Origin: Diphasiastrum complanatum | Lineage: Eukaryota; Streptophyta; Lycopodiopsida; Lycopodiales; Lycopodiaceae | Length of the DNA stretch: 64,000 nt | Assembly: GCA_029204225.1 (NCBI GenBank) | Contig: CM055102.1 | Location: 25,398,922 to 25,462,921, forward strand | Direction: 5' to 3' | Shown: positions 14,403-26,534 of the stretch, piece by piece | How the letters are laid out: every line of letters begins with the position of its first letter | Numbering within the stretch: the first letter of the stretch is position 1 | The notes under the pieces: generated by a model | Database searches by the model: none | What the model saw: the letters and a program-made list of their open reading frames with translations, nothing else | Told to the model about the DNA's origin: nothing | Made by a program: the position numbers and the translations under genes

Positions 14403-15775
14403 TCTGTTCTAGTCAATAAAATATTACTATGGCATCATCGCTTAGGACACGTAAGTCATGCTTCTATTTTGAACATGTCCAGACAATCCATGGTTCTTGA
14501 TCTCGACTATCCTTCTGGCAAGGTCGATCTCCCTGTCTGTCACAACTGCATCTTTGGAAAGCAGACTAGAATTCCTTTTGTATCAAACCATATGCATGCA
14601 GCAAAAGATATGTTAGATGTTGTTCATACAGATATATGTGGACCTATGCAAACTCTTTCATTTCTAGATGCAAAGTTTTTTATTTTTTTTATTGACGAAT
14701 TCTCTAGAAGAACAGATGTTCATTTCATTAAACAGAAATCAGAGGCTTTCATCAGATTCAGACAATTCAAAGAGCATGCTGAGAATTAAACTGGCAAACG
14801 AATCAAAGCACTGAGGTCAGATAACGGGGGGGAGTACATCTCCAACGAATTCAAGGACTATTGCCTTAACAACGACATTGGGCAACAATACATTACTTCC
14901 TATTCGCCTCAGTCAAATGGTCTTGCTGAGAGAAAGAACATAACCTTAGTTGAATCGGCAAAGTGCATGTTATCACATGCGACACTTCCGAAGTGCTTAT
15001 GGGCTGAAGCTGTTTCAACAACAACCTATATTCAAAACAGATGTTCTACTAAAGGCCTTTCATACAAAACACCATTCAAAGTTTGGACACCATTCAAAGT
15101 CTGTCCTAGTCAATAAAGCATTACTATGGCATCATCGCTTAGGACACATAAGTCATGCTTCTATTTTGAACATGTCCAGACAATCCATGGTTCTTGATCT
15201 CGACTATCCTTCTGGTAAGGTCGATCTCCATGTCTGTCATAACTGCATCTTTGGAAAGCAGACAAGAATTCCTTTTATATGAAACCATATGCATGCAGCA
15301 AAAGATATGTTAGATGTTGTTCATACAGATATATGTGGACCTATGCAAACTCCTTCATTGCTAGATGCAAAGTTTTTTATTTTTTTTATTGACGAATTCT
15401 CTAGAAGAACAGAGGTTTATTTCATTAAACAGAAATCAGAGGCTTTCATCAAATTCAGACAATTCAAAGAGCATGCTGAGAATCAAACTGGCAAACGAAT
15501 CAAAGCACTGAGGTCAGATGTACATCTCCAACGAATTCAAGGACTATTGTCTTAACAACGACATTGAGCAACAATACATCACTTCCTATTCGTCTCAGTC
15601 AAATGGTCTTGCTGAGAGAAAGAACATAACCTTAGTTAAATCGGCAAAGTGCATGTTATCACATGCGACACTTCCGAAGTGCTTATGGGCTGAAGCTGTT
15701 TCAACAACAACCTATATTCAAAACAGATGTTCTACTAAAGGCCTTTCATACAAAACACCATTCAAAGTTTGGACA
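14403..15775 (+). repeat. Direct duplication of about 0.7 kb inside the Copia
   Basis: Two adjacent copies, about 14403-15099 and 15100-15775, cover the GAG-pre-integrase/integrase region. Both start with CTGT(T/C)CTAGTCAATAAA and both run to ACCATTCAAAGTTTGGACA. They differ at scattered bases, so the duplication is not brand new. A short repeat, ACCATTCAAAG, at the junction is a plausible recombination seed. Confidence 0.9.
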
Positions 15776-17179
15776 GAAACCAAACCTTCTTTATCAAACT
15801 TACGAGTTTTTGGATGTACTGCTTTTGTGCAGATTCCTTGTAATCTTAGGAAGAAGCTCGACTCCATAGTATCAAATGTGTTTTCATCAGCTACACTACT
15901 TCAGATCAAGCCTACAAGTTGTTCGATCCCATCGAGTCGAAGATATTCTTTAGTCGGGATGTCATCTTCATCGAAGATCAGTTTCAAGACCTCAAAAGAA
16001 AGGGCAGTTCCCATGTAGCCGACCTATCATATTCTCCTGACACTTTGAACATTTCAGTTTCTCAGTAGACTATTTCTATTGAAGGTCCAAGCTCCTCTAC
16101 TCTTGACGAACAACAAATCAACGACGAATCAGAAGATGATGATGTTGTAGATCAGCAACTACAATATGATGGAAATAATCAACTTTCTGCATTACCTAGA
16201 AGATCTTCAAAAACTAGCAGACCACCTAATCGGTATATTGATGAGTCTGCAGCTTATCTTGTTCAAGAACCAATGTCTATCCAAGAGGCACTTAGTCAAC
16301 CTGATTCAGATCTCTGGAAAGAAGCTGTGGATAAAGAGTATTCATCTCTTATCAAGAACCAGACGTGGATGATTGTCGAATTACCTGCCAGCAGAAATGT
16401 AATTGATTGTAAATGGATTTTCAAAGTCAAGTACAACGTAGATGGAAGCATCAACAGAAGAAAGGCACGACTTATAGCCAGAGGATTTTCTCATGTATAC
16501 AACGTCGATTACACTGAGACTTTCAGTCCAGTAGTCAAGCATTCTTCTATTCGACTTTTGCTATCATTTGCCATTGCAGCAGATTTGGAAATACATCAAA
16601 TGGATGTACATATAGCATATCTCAATGGAGTCATCGAAGAAGACATTTACATGGTGCAACCCGAAGGTTATATTATCCAGGGTAAACACAATCATGTGTG
16701 TAAACTCCATAAGGCACTTAAAGGCTTGAAGCAATCTGCTCGAGCATGGTTTCAAAGGATCAATACTTTCCTTATTGATCATGGCTATGCTCAAACGTTT
16801 AATTCAAAGTAGTGCAGTAGTCTTTTATGATGATCACTGTGTACGTAGATGATACATTGCTTTTCAACAACAATATCGATTTGATAAAAGAAGCCAAGAT
16901 AATGCTATGTTCCGAATTTGACATGACCGATCTGGACGAAGCTCATTTCTGCCTTGGTATACAAATTCACAAAGACAAAAAATAAAAGTTGGTCTACATT
17001 ACACAACAGAGGTACATCTACAACATTTTAGTCAGATATAATCTGATGAATTGCAAGTTAGCTCTCTCACCAATGGAACCAGGACTCAAATTGTCAAAGG
17101 ACCAGTGTCGCCAAACAATTCATGAGAAGCATTAGATGCGTGAGTATCCTTACCATTCTATTATAGCATGTTCTAAGCA

Positions 17180-17400
17180 GTGAGTGGGTGTCACCAATAG
17201 TTATAGTACCTAAGAAGAAGACGGGCAAGATTAGAGTTTGCCAAGATTTTAGGAAACTAAATGCTGCTACAGCAAAGAATTATCATCCTTTGCCGTATAC
17301 AGATACTATTTTTGACCAGGTAACTGGTCATGAACGTTATAGTTTTTTAGATGGATTCTCAGGTTATAACCAAGTTTTTATAAAGGAGGAAAATAGATCC
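17180..17400 (+). mobile_element. Gypsy reverse transcriptase patch inside Copia
   Basis: This encodes a continuous run of Ty3/Gypsy reverse transcriptase (EWVSPIVIVPKK, GKIRVCQDFRKLNAAT, then YSFLDGFSGYNQVFIKEE) in the same sense as the Copia around it. Copia protein (YHSIIACSKQ) ends just before it and Copia RNase H sequence (RYLRATMDFCICYG) resumes just after it. No LTR or tail flanks it. Confidence 0.85.
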
Positions 17401-17974
17401 ACAGAGTCATGAGATATCTTCGAGCTACCATGGACTTTTGCATTTGTTATGGAGCAGTTAGCAACAACAAACTCAATTTTCTCAGTGGTTACACAGATGC
17501 GAGTTGGGTAAGAGATGTAGACACTCGTAAATCTACTTCCGGATTTATATTCTTCCTCAACAATGGTCCAATTTTTTGGAACAGTCGTAAGCAATCTTTG
17601 ATAGCTCTATCTCCCACTGAATCAGAGTATATCACAACCTCTCAAGCTACATAGGAAGCAATTTGGTTGAGGAAACTTACTCTCAAATATCAGTCTGAAT
17701 CAATATGCTCCAACGATATTATTTTGTGATAATCAAAGTGCCATCGCTTTATCAGCCAATCCTAGATTTCATTCCAAGAGTAAGCACATTGAAGTGAAGT
17801 ATCATTTCGTCAGAAGCAAAGTTCTCAACGAAGAGGTCAGATTGCAATACTGTAGAATGCAAGATATGACAACAGATGTTTTTACTAAGGCATTAAATTT
17901 GGAGTCACATAGTATATTCTGTGTTGAACTAAGTTTGAAGGTCAAGGCATTCAAGGATTCAGATTTAGGGGGGG

Positions 17975-18403
17975 TGTTGGATTATTCTCCTTCTTACCAA
18001 TCGACTAATCAGTTTTAATCTCTATCCATTGTTTATCCAGTTTTGCGGATTTTTCCATGTGTTTACACAGTCTGCAGAATTACACGGACTTTACGACAGT
18101 GTCGCATTTTTTGCCTGACAAAAATCATAATGTATGTGTTTCTATATTTCTTCGCAACTAATTCGCGAACAATTTGCGACTAATTATTTGTCTGATAATA
18201 TTTTATGCTTAATTGTTTGGCTACGTAATCACTGTAGTACTGGCGATTTCAAAGTTAGTTACTATAAGTTCAAACGTGATTTCTATCACTATTGTCTTGT
18301 TTGAAATTGATAGGCGTAGTCATGCATTGGAAAGATGAAGATAGTTTTTATTCCGCCATGCACAAAAAGTTTTCTTTCTAGACACACAAATTATTTTTAT
18401 TCA
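17975..18403 (+). repeat. 3' LTR of the Copia fossil
   Basis: It follows the purine-rich tract GATTTAGGGGGGG, starts TGTTGGATTATTCTCC and ends TTTTTATTCA. It matches both outer parts of the solo LTR at 3238-4434. Confidence 0.85.
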
Positions 18404-18415
18404 TTTCTTTTTGAG

Positions 18416-19370
18416 CTAAACAAAAGCACCACCCCAAGACGACTTACTTGGCTGAATATGACCCATCTTTAGGTAATTTTCAATTTGCTTAGTAATCTCT
18501 ATCTCTTCCTTCTGAGAGAACCTGTAAGGTTGTCTAGAGATAGGGTGACTACCCTGAATTAACTCTATCTTATGGTCTACCGATCTGGATGACGGTATTC
18601 CATGAGGTAATTCTACTGGAAATACATCTTTAAATTCAGACAGTATCTTATTCTTCTCAATTTGTTCATGGTCTAAGTCTACAGAATTAAGAATCTTTAC
18701 ATTAGCAAGTGAACTCATCCCATATGGATGTACATATTTGTCCCCAAACAAAGTAACTATTTCTTTACCCTCCTGAAAAGAGAGAATATGCTTCTCAAAA
18801 TCTATCTCATGCTGCTTATTAAATAACCACTCGTATCCTAGAATTATGTCCGTACGCGCTAAATCTAAAACATGGAAATCAATTAACTCTCTATAATCTT
18901 GGATCCAAACTGGGAGCCTTGGAAATTTAACATCCCATGTCTCCAACTCCGCTCCTGAAGCTAGATATACACGATATCTATGGTTACTGGCTTCAATTTT
19001 GAGGCCGAGTTTCTGCACAAGACTAGAGTTAATGAAATTATGAGTAGATCCACTGTCCACTAAAATACTAACTTCATGTCCTTCACATTGCCTTTCAAAC
19101 GAAATAAATTATTCAACAATAATGAAGTAGAACTGAAAGAACAAGCGCACTCACAATTAACTTTATTAATTTTCAGCTTAAGATTTTTTTTATAGGTGTA
19201 TCGAATGTCATAAGAGTACCCGGATCCAAATTTTATTGATTTTCCATTAGTTTCAGACAACTTTAACGAAGTAATGTTGAAGAATTTCCACAATTTGTTG
19301 CAGAAAATAATGCTTCTTGGTACAAAATATTTTAGAATATCCAAATATTCTAAAATACCACAAATCATTC
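18416..19370 (-). mobile_element. Gypsy (chromovirus-type) fragment, protease to start of RT
   Basis: The minus strand encodes an aspartic protease (VDSGSTHNFINSSLV, with DIILGYEWLF downstream). The linker into reverse transcriptase follows, with the hallmark FPVELPHGIPSSRSVDHKIE and QPYRFSQKEEIEITKQIE, ending at SKSSWGGAFV at 18416. Sequence from 19060 to 19370 continues the element with weaker similarity. It lies directly against the end of the Copia 3' LTR. Broken fossil. Confidence 0.85.
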
Positions 19371-22167
19371 ATCTAAAATCTCTAGGAGAACCATCAAGTC
19401 TCAGAAAATTATAACTCGAACCAGAGTACTACAATTACTCAAATGAGTTAACAATCCCAATGCAAGAAATCAACAACTATCCGTATCTTAACAGATTTAT
19501 CTGTCTCCTATAAATCTGGAGATATAGACTGAACTTTGCACACAAGCACTTATAGACTACAATCTGTAAGGTAAGCAAATTCCTCATAAGTAAACAATTA
19601 CTTAATGAAAATGCCTATGAGATCCACACAATCTCAAGTATGTGCTGGAGTAAAGAAATTTAGAGTTCAACCAACAGATCTAAATCCTTGACTCACCCAA
19701 TTGATCAAGAATTACTCACTATCTTAAGAATCCTCACATTTTCATATATTCTTTTGATGACCTTTAAGTATCAATCTATGATACTTAAAGGTCATAAAAG
19801 AACCTTATGATTCGTCAATCATAATTTACAGGGCTCCAAAACCATACTTAATCATTAAAAAATATTGGAGTATATGCACTACATACAACTCAAGAAATAT
19901 AAAAATCATTCTGAAATATTTTCCACAAGGAAAATAACTAGATTTCAAGAATATTCTATCAGTCCGATTCCTAACCAGATTATGAGTTCCAAATTCTACA
20001 ATCAACCAAGTAATTAAAGACCATTTTACACACATGTCTTTAACAAAATAAACTTTATACCCATGATTTAGAAATCTTAAATGTCTAGGTGAATAATTCA
20101 ATTATACTAGTATAACACCACATTTAGATCCTTATCCAAATCACTCTTAAGTTAACTTGTAGATCTATCAAAACAAATCTGTTAACTCTGCAAGTAATTG
20201 TCCAAACACAATACTTGATCATATGTCTATGTTCAATGACTAGGTTAAGTGCACCAAATAACCTTAGTAACTAGGAATACATAGTAGATCCAAACAAGAT
20301 TCATCATGCACATATGAGAATAATCTCACTATGACTCAATACATTAACACAAATGTCTGACAGATTCCTCCTAAATCTGCATATGTTACTCACATATATC
20401 ACTGAGAATCTCGTAACTCAGCTACTAAAAAAACTCTATTTCTCAAGAGTAAATAACATATCTGGGAAATCTCTGAAGTGAATAATTCCACATCACAAGC
20501 TTCCAACCATCATACTTTTTCCCACAAAGTTTCTTCAACCAGTCAACCTACTTTAGATCTTAGTGTACAAACCAAGATTGGGTTACTTTATACAGACATT
20601 TCTGGACATAAGATTAAGATTAAAACTTTATTCCATCTAATCCAATCCACAACTAAATGGTACTTGGTAGCCAATCAGTGAATCTTAATTTAATCTTTAC
20701 CACTAATTCCCATATTCATGAATATCTCACAGCTCAAAACCCCCAAAACTACTCTAGCTCCAAATTATTCAAAACAATCACTATAGATTTCTTCTATTCC
20801 ACTGGATAGTTCCACCATTGCACACCTACTAGATTCCCCAAAAGAAATCTATGCAACTGGTTGATCCTATGAAAGTCTTATTCCTATCATTTTCTTCTCC
20901 CCCTTTTAAAAGAAATTCCATAATTTCGATCAAAAAGTTTCCAAGAGACAACATATAAGATATCAAAGATTCAAAGAAGTCACTAATGAGTATTCAATAC
21001 TATGACAAACCAATTTTTTTTTCAAAATCATAAAATATCTTATTTCGAGTGATAGAAACATCTTTCAATAATTAACTATCAAATAGAGATAATCATTTGA
21101 TCTTAGAAGTATAAATTCCATTTAATCAAACATCAATTGATTTTGAGCTATATTCACAAACTGAAATGGAAATATGAATTCATATAACTTTAACAGTCCT
21201 TCAAAACCTAGTTCTACACTAGAAGGAATTATATGAATCTCAATCCAATTGTCTCGTAATTAAGAAATTTTTAAAACATAGAGGTTTAAATTAGAAGAGA
21301 AATAGCTTTTAAGGGTTTCTGATTTGGAATTTATGAGATACCATTTAGGGATCCGGATCTATATCTCATAACTTCTCCATATACCCTAAACAGGTTTAAC
21401 CAATGGTTTCAACTGTTAGCATTAGAAAAAATGTAAATACTAACCATTGGTCTACAGATCATTCTCACACAAGAATTTCCCTTTGAAATCACCAATGTCC
21501 CATACCATCAATTTTCTCTCCAAAAAAGTTCTTTGCTTTTAGATCAGCTCAACAGAAAATCAAAAAGATTATCTGACCATCCTATAACCAAATATAGGAT
21601 TTGATCTTCAACCATTTCTAGAAAAATACCTCCTACTATTGAATTCTCCATTTCCTTAAGTTTTCACAATAGATGACAATATCATTTAGGAATACCACTG
21701 GGCATTGACCCCAGTATGGACGAGAAACCTCGTTCATATACAGTTGAAATGACCCAAGTTTATTCTTCAAAAACCAAAAGAAAAAATTCAAAATAGTTGA
21801 AGTATATACCAATAGATATCCAATATTTGTATCCTAAATGGTACAAGGAATTCAATTCCTTCAAGAAGATCTTTAACTACATTACTCGATAATCTAGAGA
21901 TCTAAGAACTCTACCTGGATTTCCAAGACCAGATATGCACATATCTATTCCACCAAGTACTGGAGTACCCCCATATTTGTTCCAAATAGATCGCAATAAT
22001 CCATTTACAAAATTGTGATTTAACAAGAATCTGCACAAGGGATTTACCGTCACATAAACAACCCATCTGGTTGGTACTTACTTTTACAAATTTCCTACCA
22101 ATTTTCATTAACAAATAGGGTCAACTCATGGTCATGTAGATATTTAAAAATGAATTCAACTTAATAA
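19371..22167. other. AT-rich stretch, no gene recognised
   Basis: About 2.8 kb of AT-rich sequence with only short open frames in all six readings. Its position upstream of the minus-strand Gypsy protease would fit decayed gag and leader sequence, but I see no motif that proves it. It holds one perfect hairpin at 19757-19795. Confidence 0.45.
19757..19795. repeat. Perfect 17-bp inverted repeat, 5-nt loop
   Basis: ATGACCTTTAAGTATCA (19757-19773), loop ATCTA, then its exact reverse complement (19779-19795). The stem is AT-rich. It is too short for a typical plant miRNA precursor. Confidence 0.9.
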
Positions 22168-24599
22168 ATTCCAACAGATGATGAACGATCTTTTTTGCCC
22201 ATATCTAGGGAAGTTTGTGGTTGTATTCTTAGATGATATTCTCATCTACAGTAGGACACTTAAGGAGCATTTGAGTCATCTTAAGACTGTCTTAGATATT
22301 CTTAGACGAGAGAAACTTTATGTTAAGGAATCTAAATGTGAGTTCTTTAAGCATGAGTTGTTGTACCTCGATCATAAGATCACCCGTAGTGGGTTGCAGA
22401 TTGACGAGAGTAAGGTCAAGACAGTGCTTGAGTGGACGATACCGAAACGGTTAGAGAGGTTAAATCTTGTCTTGGATTTACAGTTTTCTTTCGTAAGTCA
22501 ATTGAAGATTATGCAAAAGTGGCAGCACCTTTAAATTATTTGACTAAAGGCAGAGTTAACAAAAAGAAAAAGAGAGGTCAACCTAGTGAGCCTATTGAGT
22601 GGACTGATGAATTGAACCAATGCTCTGAGAAACTCAAGCAAATGGTTGCTTCATCTCCTATTTTACATATCGTGAATCCTGATATACCTTACGTCATAAG
22701 AACTAATGCAAGTGATTCGACGATAGGGGCAGTTCTTCTATAGGATGATAGACCGGCAGCGTTTGAAAGCAAGAAACTTATGGGGCCTCAGTTGCGTTAA
22801 ACAGCTCAGGAGTTACTATTTTGGAATGAGAAAATTTGTGTACCAGCAGATGATGAGTTAAAGAAGTCTAGGATTCTTTATCAATGTCATGATGTTCCCT
22901 GTGCGGGTCATCCGGGTATACACAGAACTTTGGAATTGGCTAAAAGAGAGTTTTATTGGCCAAAACTCAAGCCATTTGTCGAGTCTTATGTGGTTAAATG
23001 TATTGTCAGCTAGCCAAAGCTGAATGCTTAAAGACTTGAGGGTTGTTACATCCCCTAGATATCCCTCATAGACGATGGGAAAGTATATCTATGAATTTTG
23101 TAGTTGGACTTCCAAAGACCCAATGCCAAAATGATTCTATCTGGGTTGTGGTGGACAGGTTGACAAAGTTAGCTACTTTTATACCAGTTAAGTCAACTGT
23201 TAAGGCTTCGGATTTAGCCCAGATCTTTGTGGAAAGATTATCTAGGCTTTATGGACTGCCAAGTGATATAGTTAGTGATAGAGATCCTAAATTTACTGGT
23301 CACTTTTGGTCAGCTATATTCCAAAAAGCTAGAAACCTCGCTTAGTTTTAGTTCTTCTGATCATCCTGAATCATATGACAGACTAAGAGAACTAATCGAA
23401 CTATGGAGGATATGTTGAGAAAAGATTACATTCCTTTGATTGAGTTTGCTTATAATAGTAGGAAACATTCTGCTACTGGTTATAGTCTGTTTATGCTGAT
23501 GTACGATTTTCAACCTAGATCTCCGGTAAATGTGGAGACAAAGTCTCTTAAGATCCAGAAAGTTGCGGATTTCTTGCATGACATGCGTGAAGTGTTGCAA
23601 GTGGCCTGTGATTGTATACAGAGTGCTCAGGATAGAGCTAAGCACTATGCCGATCTTAAGAGGTCTACCAAAGACTTTAAAGTTGATGACTGGGTATATC
23701 TTAGAATACCTAAGGATTCTAAGACTATGCGTATGGGGAAGCATTATAAATTGTCTACGAGATATTGTGGAAAGTTTTGAATTATAAAGAAAGTAGGTTC
23801 TTTAGCTTATGAGCTAGATCTTCAGAACAAGTCTACAGCTCACCCTGTGTTTCATGTAAGCCGTCTAAAATTAAGTTTACATGAAGGTGACGTAGTTGGT
23901 TCAGAGGAAGATCTTACCCATTTGGAGGACTTATCACTTAGTGTTCCTTTGGAACCTGAAAAAGTACTCAAAATCGAGATGAACAATTGAGAAATTGTTC
24001 TATCTCTGAGTGGAAGGGACGAACCGAGGATGATGATTCATGGGAGCGGGTCGAAAGCATAAAAAAGAATTTCCCTGGGTTTCACTTCTAGAGATATAAG
24101 TGGTTCAAGGGGGGAAGAATGTTATGTCCATGTCTTGTACAAAGGAATCAGAATAATTCCTGATGTGGATAGTCGGTCAAACTAGTTGTATGTGGTCATT
24201 AGTTATGCTACGTCGTTTTGGACGTGGTCGTATCAAGTAATTAATAATCGTAGGAGGGCCCAGACCTATAATTGGACATAGGAGCACATGCATGGTGAAT
24301 GACTGCTTTAATGCAAGAATAGGAGGTCAATAGCTTAATATAGGTTGCATGGGGATCATAGGGGGAATATTCTCTCTCTCTTGGAGAAAATATATCCTAT
24401 GGAAACTCGCCCATCTCTCTATTGTAAATTCAATTTCTTGAGCCAGTTTCTCCTCTCCTCTCTTGTGTTCTTCACTGTGGCTTGGGGGTGGATGGTTAGG
24501 GTATTGACTAGCCTCTCCATATTGGTTGGGTAGTTCATGCTCCACAGGTGTCCTGCATGTGACAAGATTCTTGAAGATCTTCACTTGGCAATTGTTATA
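22168..24599 (+). mobile_element. Gypsy chromovirus fossil, RT to 3' LTR
   Basis: It opens abruptly in reverse transcriptase (QQMMNDLF, then [11 protein letters not shown]). RNase H-like sequence follows (PYVIRTNASDSTIGAVLL), then the integrase zinc finger and core (HRRWESISMNFVVGLPKT, GLPSDIVSDRDPKFTG), and an integrase C-terminus ending HPVFHVSRLK. A chromodomain-like tail is seen near 24010-24060 (EWKGRTEDDDSWE). A purine tract (GGGGGGAAGAA) leads to the LTR at 24120. The chromodomain-like tail is why I call it a chromovirus. Broken fossil with multiple breaks. Confidence 0.85.
24120..24599 (+). repeat. 3' LTR of the Gypsy chromovirus
   Basis: It starts TGTTATGTCCATGTC after the polypurine tract. 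It is about 480 bases, to the point where Copia coding sequence resumes. Its first 320 bases recur inverted at 4683-5005. The right end is inferred from the Copia junction. Confidence 0.75.
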
Positions 24600-25350
24600 G
24601 TCTTGATTATAAAGAGACCTTTGCTCCCATGGCAAAGATGGTAACCATTAGACTTCTTGTTTCCATTTGTTGCTTTTATTGGAAAATGCTACAACTTGAT
24701 GTTTCTAATGCATTTTTAAATGGTTACGTTGAAGAAGAGATATATATGGATCAACCTCCAGGTTTTGTGATGAAAGGCAAAGAATCAAAAGTGTGCCTAC
24801 TTTTGAAAAGTCTTTATGGCTTAAAACAAGCCCCAAGGGCTTGGTATGAGAGGTTAAATTCTCATCTTCTCTCTATCGGATTAAAGCTTAGCTCAGATAA
24901 AAATGTTGGTAATGATATAAGCATGTTGTTTTTCTATGTTGATGACATTCTATTACGTGGTAGCAACATTGATATACTAAATGCTGCCAAGATATCTTTA
25001 GGAAAGTCATTTAAAATGCAAGAGCTTGGTTATTTACATCGTGTACTTGGATTAGAGATCAAGATCTCTAATGATCTAGCTCTAATTTTTCAAGAAAGTT
25101 ATGTAAGATCTATGCTTAAAAAGTTTAGAATGCAAGATTATAAAAGCATAGATACTCCTATGGAGCCCAATGTCAAAGACACTAAAATATGTGATGAAGC
25201 ATCCTTTGAGGACATCACACTTTTTAGAAGTCTAATAGGCTCTTTGATATGGCTCACTATAACTCGGGATGATCTTAGTTTTAGTGTGCATAAACTTAGT
25301 CAAAGCATGCAAAATCCTAAGATCCATGATTGGAAAAAAGAAAAAACATC
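24600..25350 (+). mobile_element. Copia fossil, reverse transcriptase to RNase H start
   Basis: It begins at DYKETFAPMAKM, immediately right of the Gypsy LTR. It runs through the Copia reverse transcriptase (QLDVSNAFLNGYVEEEIYM, SLYGLKQAPRAWYERLN, FFYVDDILLRGS) into the region before RNase H (LFRSLIGSLIWLTITRDDL, then SQSMQNPK). It is the continuation of the Copia fragment at 5006-5985, which faces the other way. Broken fossil. Confidence 0.85.
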
Positions 25351-26380
25351 ATCACATTGATGTTGATCAGCATAATTGTCTTCATAATAATCATCATCAA
25401 ATTGATGTTGATCAGCATAAATGCCCGCTTGCCATTTGCCTTTTCTTTGTTCTATCTCCTTCTGTTTCTTGAAGCATTCACACTCCCAATGGCCAGGTTT
25501 GTTGCAATACCTACAATTTGTAGGTTTATTTTGCTTGGAATAGTCGCGTCCTTGACCTTGGCCTTGATTTTAATTGCCTCAATTTGGGCCATCATTGGAT
25601 TGTTCTTGAAATTGTTGGAACGATCCATGATATGAGTTTCCACCTCTTAATTGGTGTCTTCCACGACCAAATCTGCCAACATGTCCTCTCATTGCAAGAG
25701 CTTGATCAAATCCCCTGTTGCGATGACTCAAGTTCTCTTGACGTTGTTCTTCCTGCAAAAGCAATCCACCTAACTCTTCATAGGTTGGAAGATTTTCCCG
25801 TGTGGTTATACTTGTCACAAACATTTGATCTGACTCACTCAAACTATTTAATGTCAACTGCACGATCTCACGATCCTGTACTTGCTCTCCAACTGCTGCT
25901 AATTGGTCACGAATCTCTTTGATCTTCAGTAGGTGATCAACAACAGCTGCACCATCATCCATCCGCAATGCGTGCAGCTTCGTCTTCAGGAATAACACTC
26001 GAGATGTGTTTGTGGTCTCAAACAATGCCTTCAACGTATCCCATGCTTCTTTTGGTCCTTCTGAATCCGAAATGCAGGGAATAATTGCATCTCTAATTGA
26101 TAAGTTGATGACATTTTTGTGCTTTTCGTTTTCTCCTGTCAAATGTCCGCTGATCTTCTTCAATCACTGACCTTGTCTCTTCACCGGTCACGATCTCCCA
26201 TAGCTCCTTTTCCATCAAAATGTTTTTCAGTTTGAATTTCCAAATTGCATAGTTGTCGGCTCCTTCCAATTTGCTTGACTCATTGAGGACACTCTCGCTT
26301 AGAGTTGCCATCACTGAACAGATGAGTCCAGATCAAATAATTTATCACACCACAAAACTGTATATTTTTTTGGTTATACA
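25351..26380 (-). mobile_element. Copia fossil, gag region
   Basis: Minus strand. A start-like ATG lies near 26310 (MMATLSESVLNESSKLEGAD). A UBN2-type Copia gag follows (YAIWKFKLKNILMEKELWE, GPKEAWDTLKALFETTNTS), then an Arg/Gly-rich stretch, then a zinc knuckle near 25480-25530 (CRYCNKPGHWECEC). A degenerate tRNA-iMet-type primer site may lie near 26380. Broken fossil. It lies back to back with the Copia reverse transcriptase piece to its left. Confidence 0.8.
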
Positions 26381-26383
26381 CCT

Positions 26384-26534
26384 GATATCAAAATGGAGCG
26401 CGGAAGTACGGCTGCTCAGGATCCTCCTTAACTTGTGCGCGTGGATCCAATATTGGAGCATGCGATATCGGACTGGAGCGCGGATGTACAACTACTCGAA
26501 ATTTTCTTTAGCTCGTGCGCTTGGATCCGATATC
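26384..26534. repeat. Two diverged tandem units of about 65-80 bp
   Basis: Units at 26384-26463 and 26464-26528 share GATATC, then TGGAGCGCGGA-GTAC, then TTGTGCGC/TCGTGCGC and GGATCC. A third GATATC begins at 26529. They lie beside the Copia gag fragment and probably belong to its LTR or leader. Confidence 0.6.

Larger units (their letters stand above)
12937..18403 (+). mobile_element. Copia fossil with 3' LTR, inserted in Gypsy
   Basis: It starts at a Copia primer site (TGGTATCAGAGC at 12937, tRNA-iMet type). Gag follows from about 13134 (MDSQSKAGLITDKLNG, then SRDVWDILNSLYNVR). Next come a Cys/His motif near 13850, a protease-like segment near 14030-14100, GAG-pre-integrase (LLWHHRLGHVSHASIL) and integrase, reverse transcriptase at about 16.3-17.1 kb (KWIFKVKYNVDGS), and RNase H at about 17.4-17.9 kb (DASWVRDVDTRKSTSGF). 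A polypurine tract leads to the 3' LTR at 17975-18403. It carries an internal direct duplication and a patch of Gypsy reverse transcriptase. Broken, with many breaks. The same LTR family occurs as a solo LTR at 3238-4434. Confidence 0.9.

Noticed and set aside
19757-19795. miRNA precursor
   Set aside because: The stem is only 17 bp with a 5-base loop, below the length plant Dicer processing usually needs.
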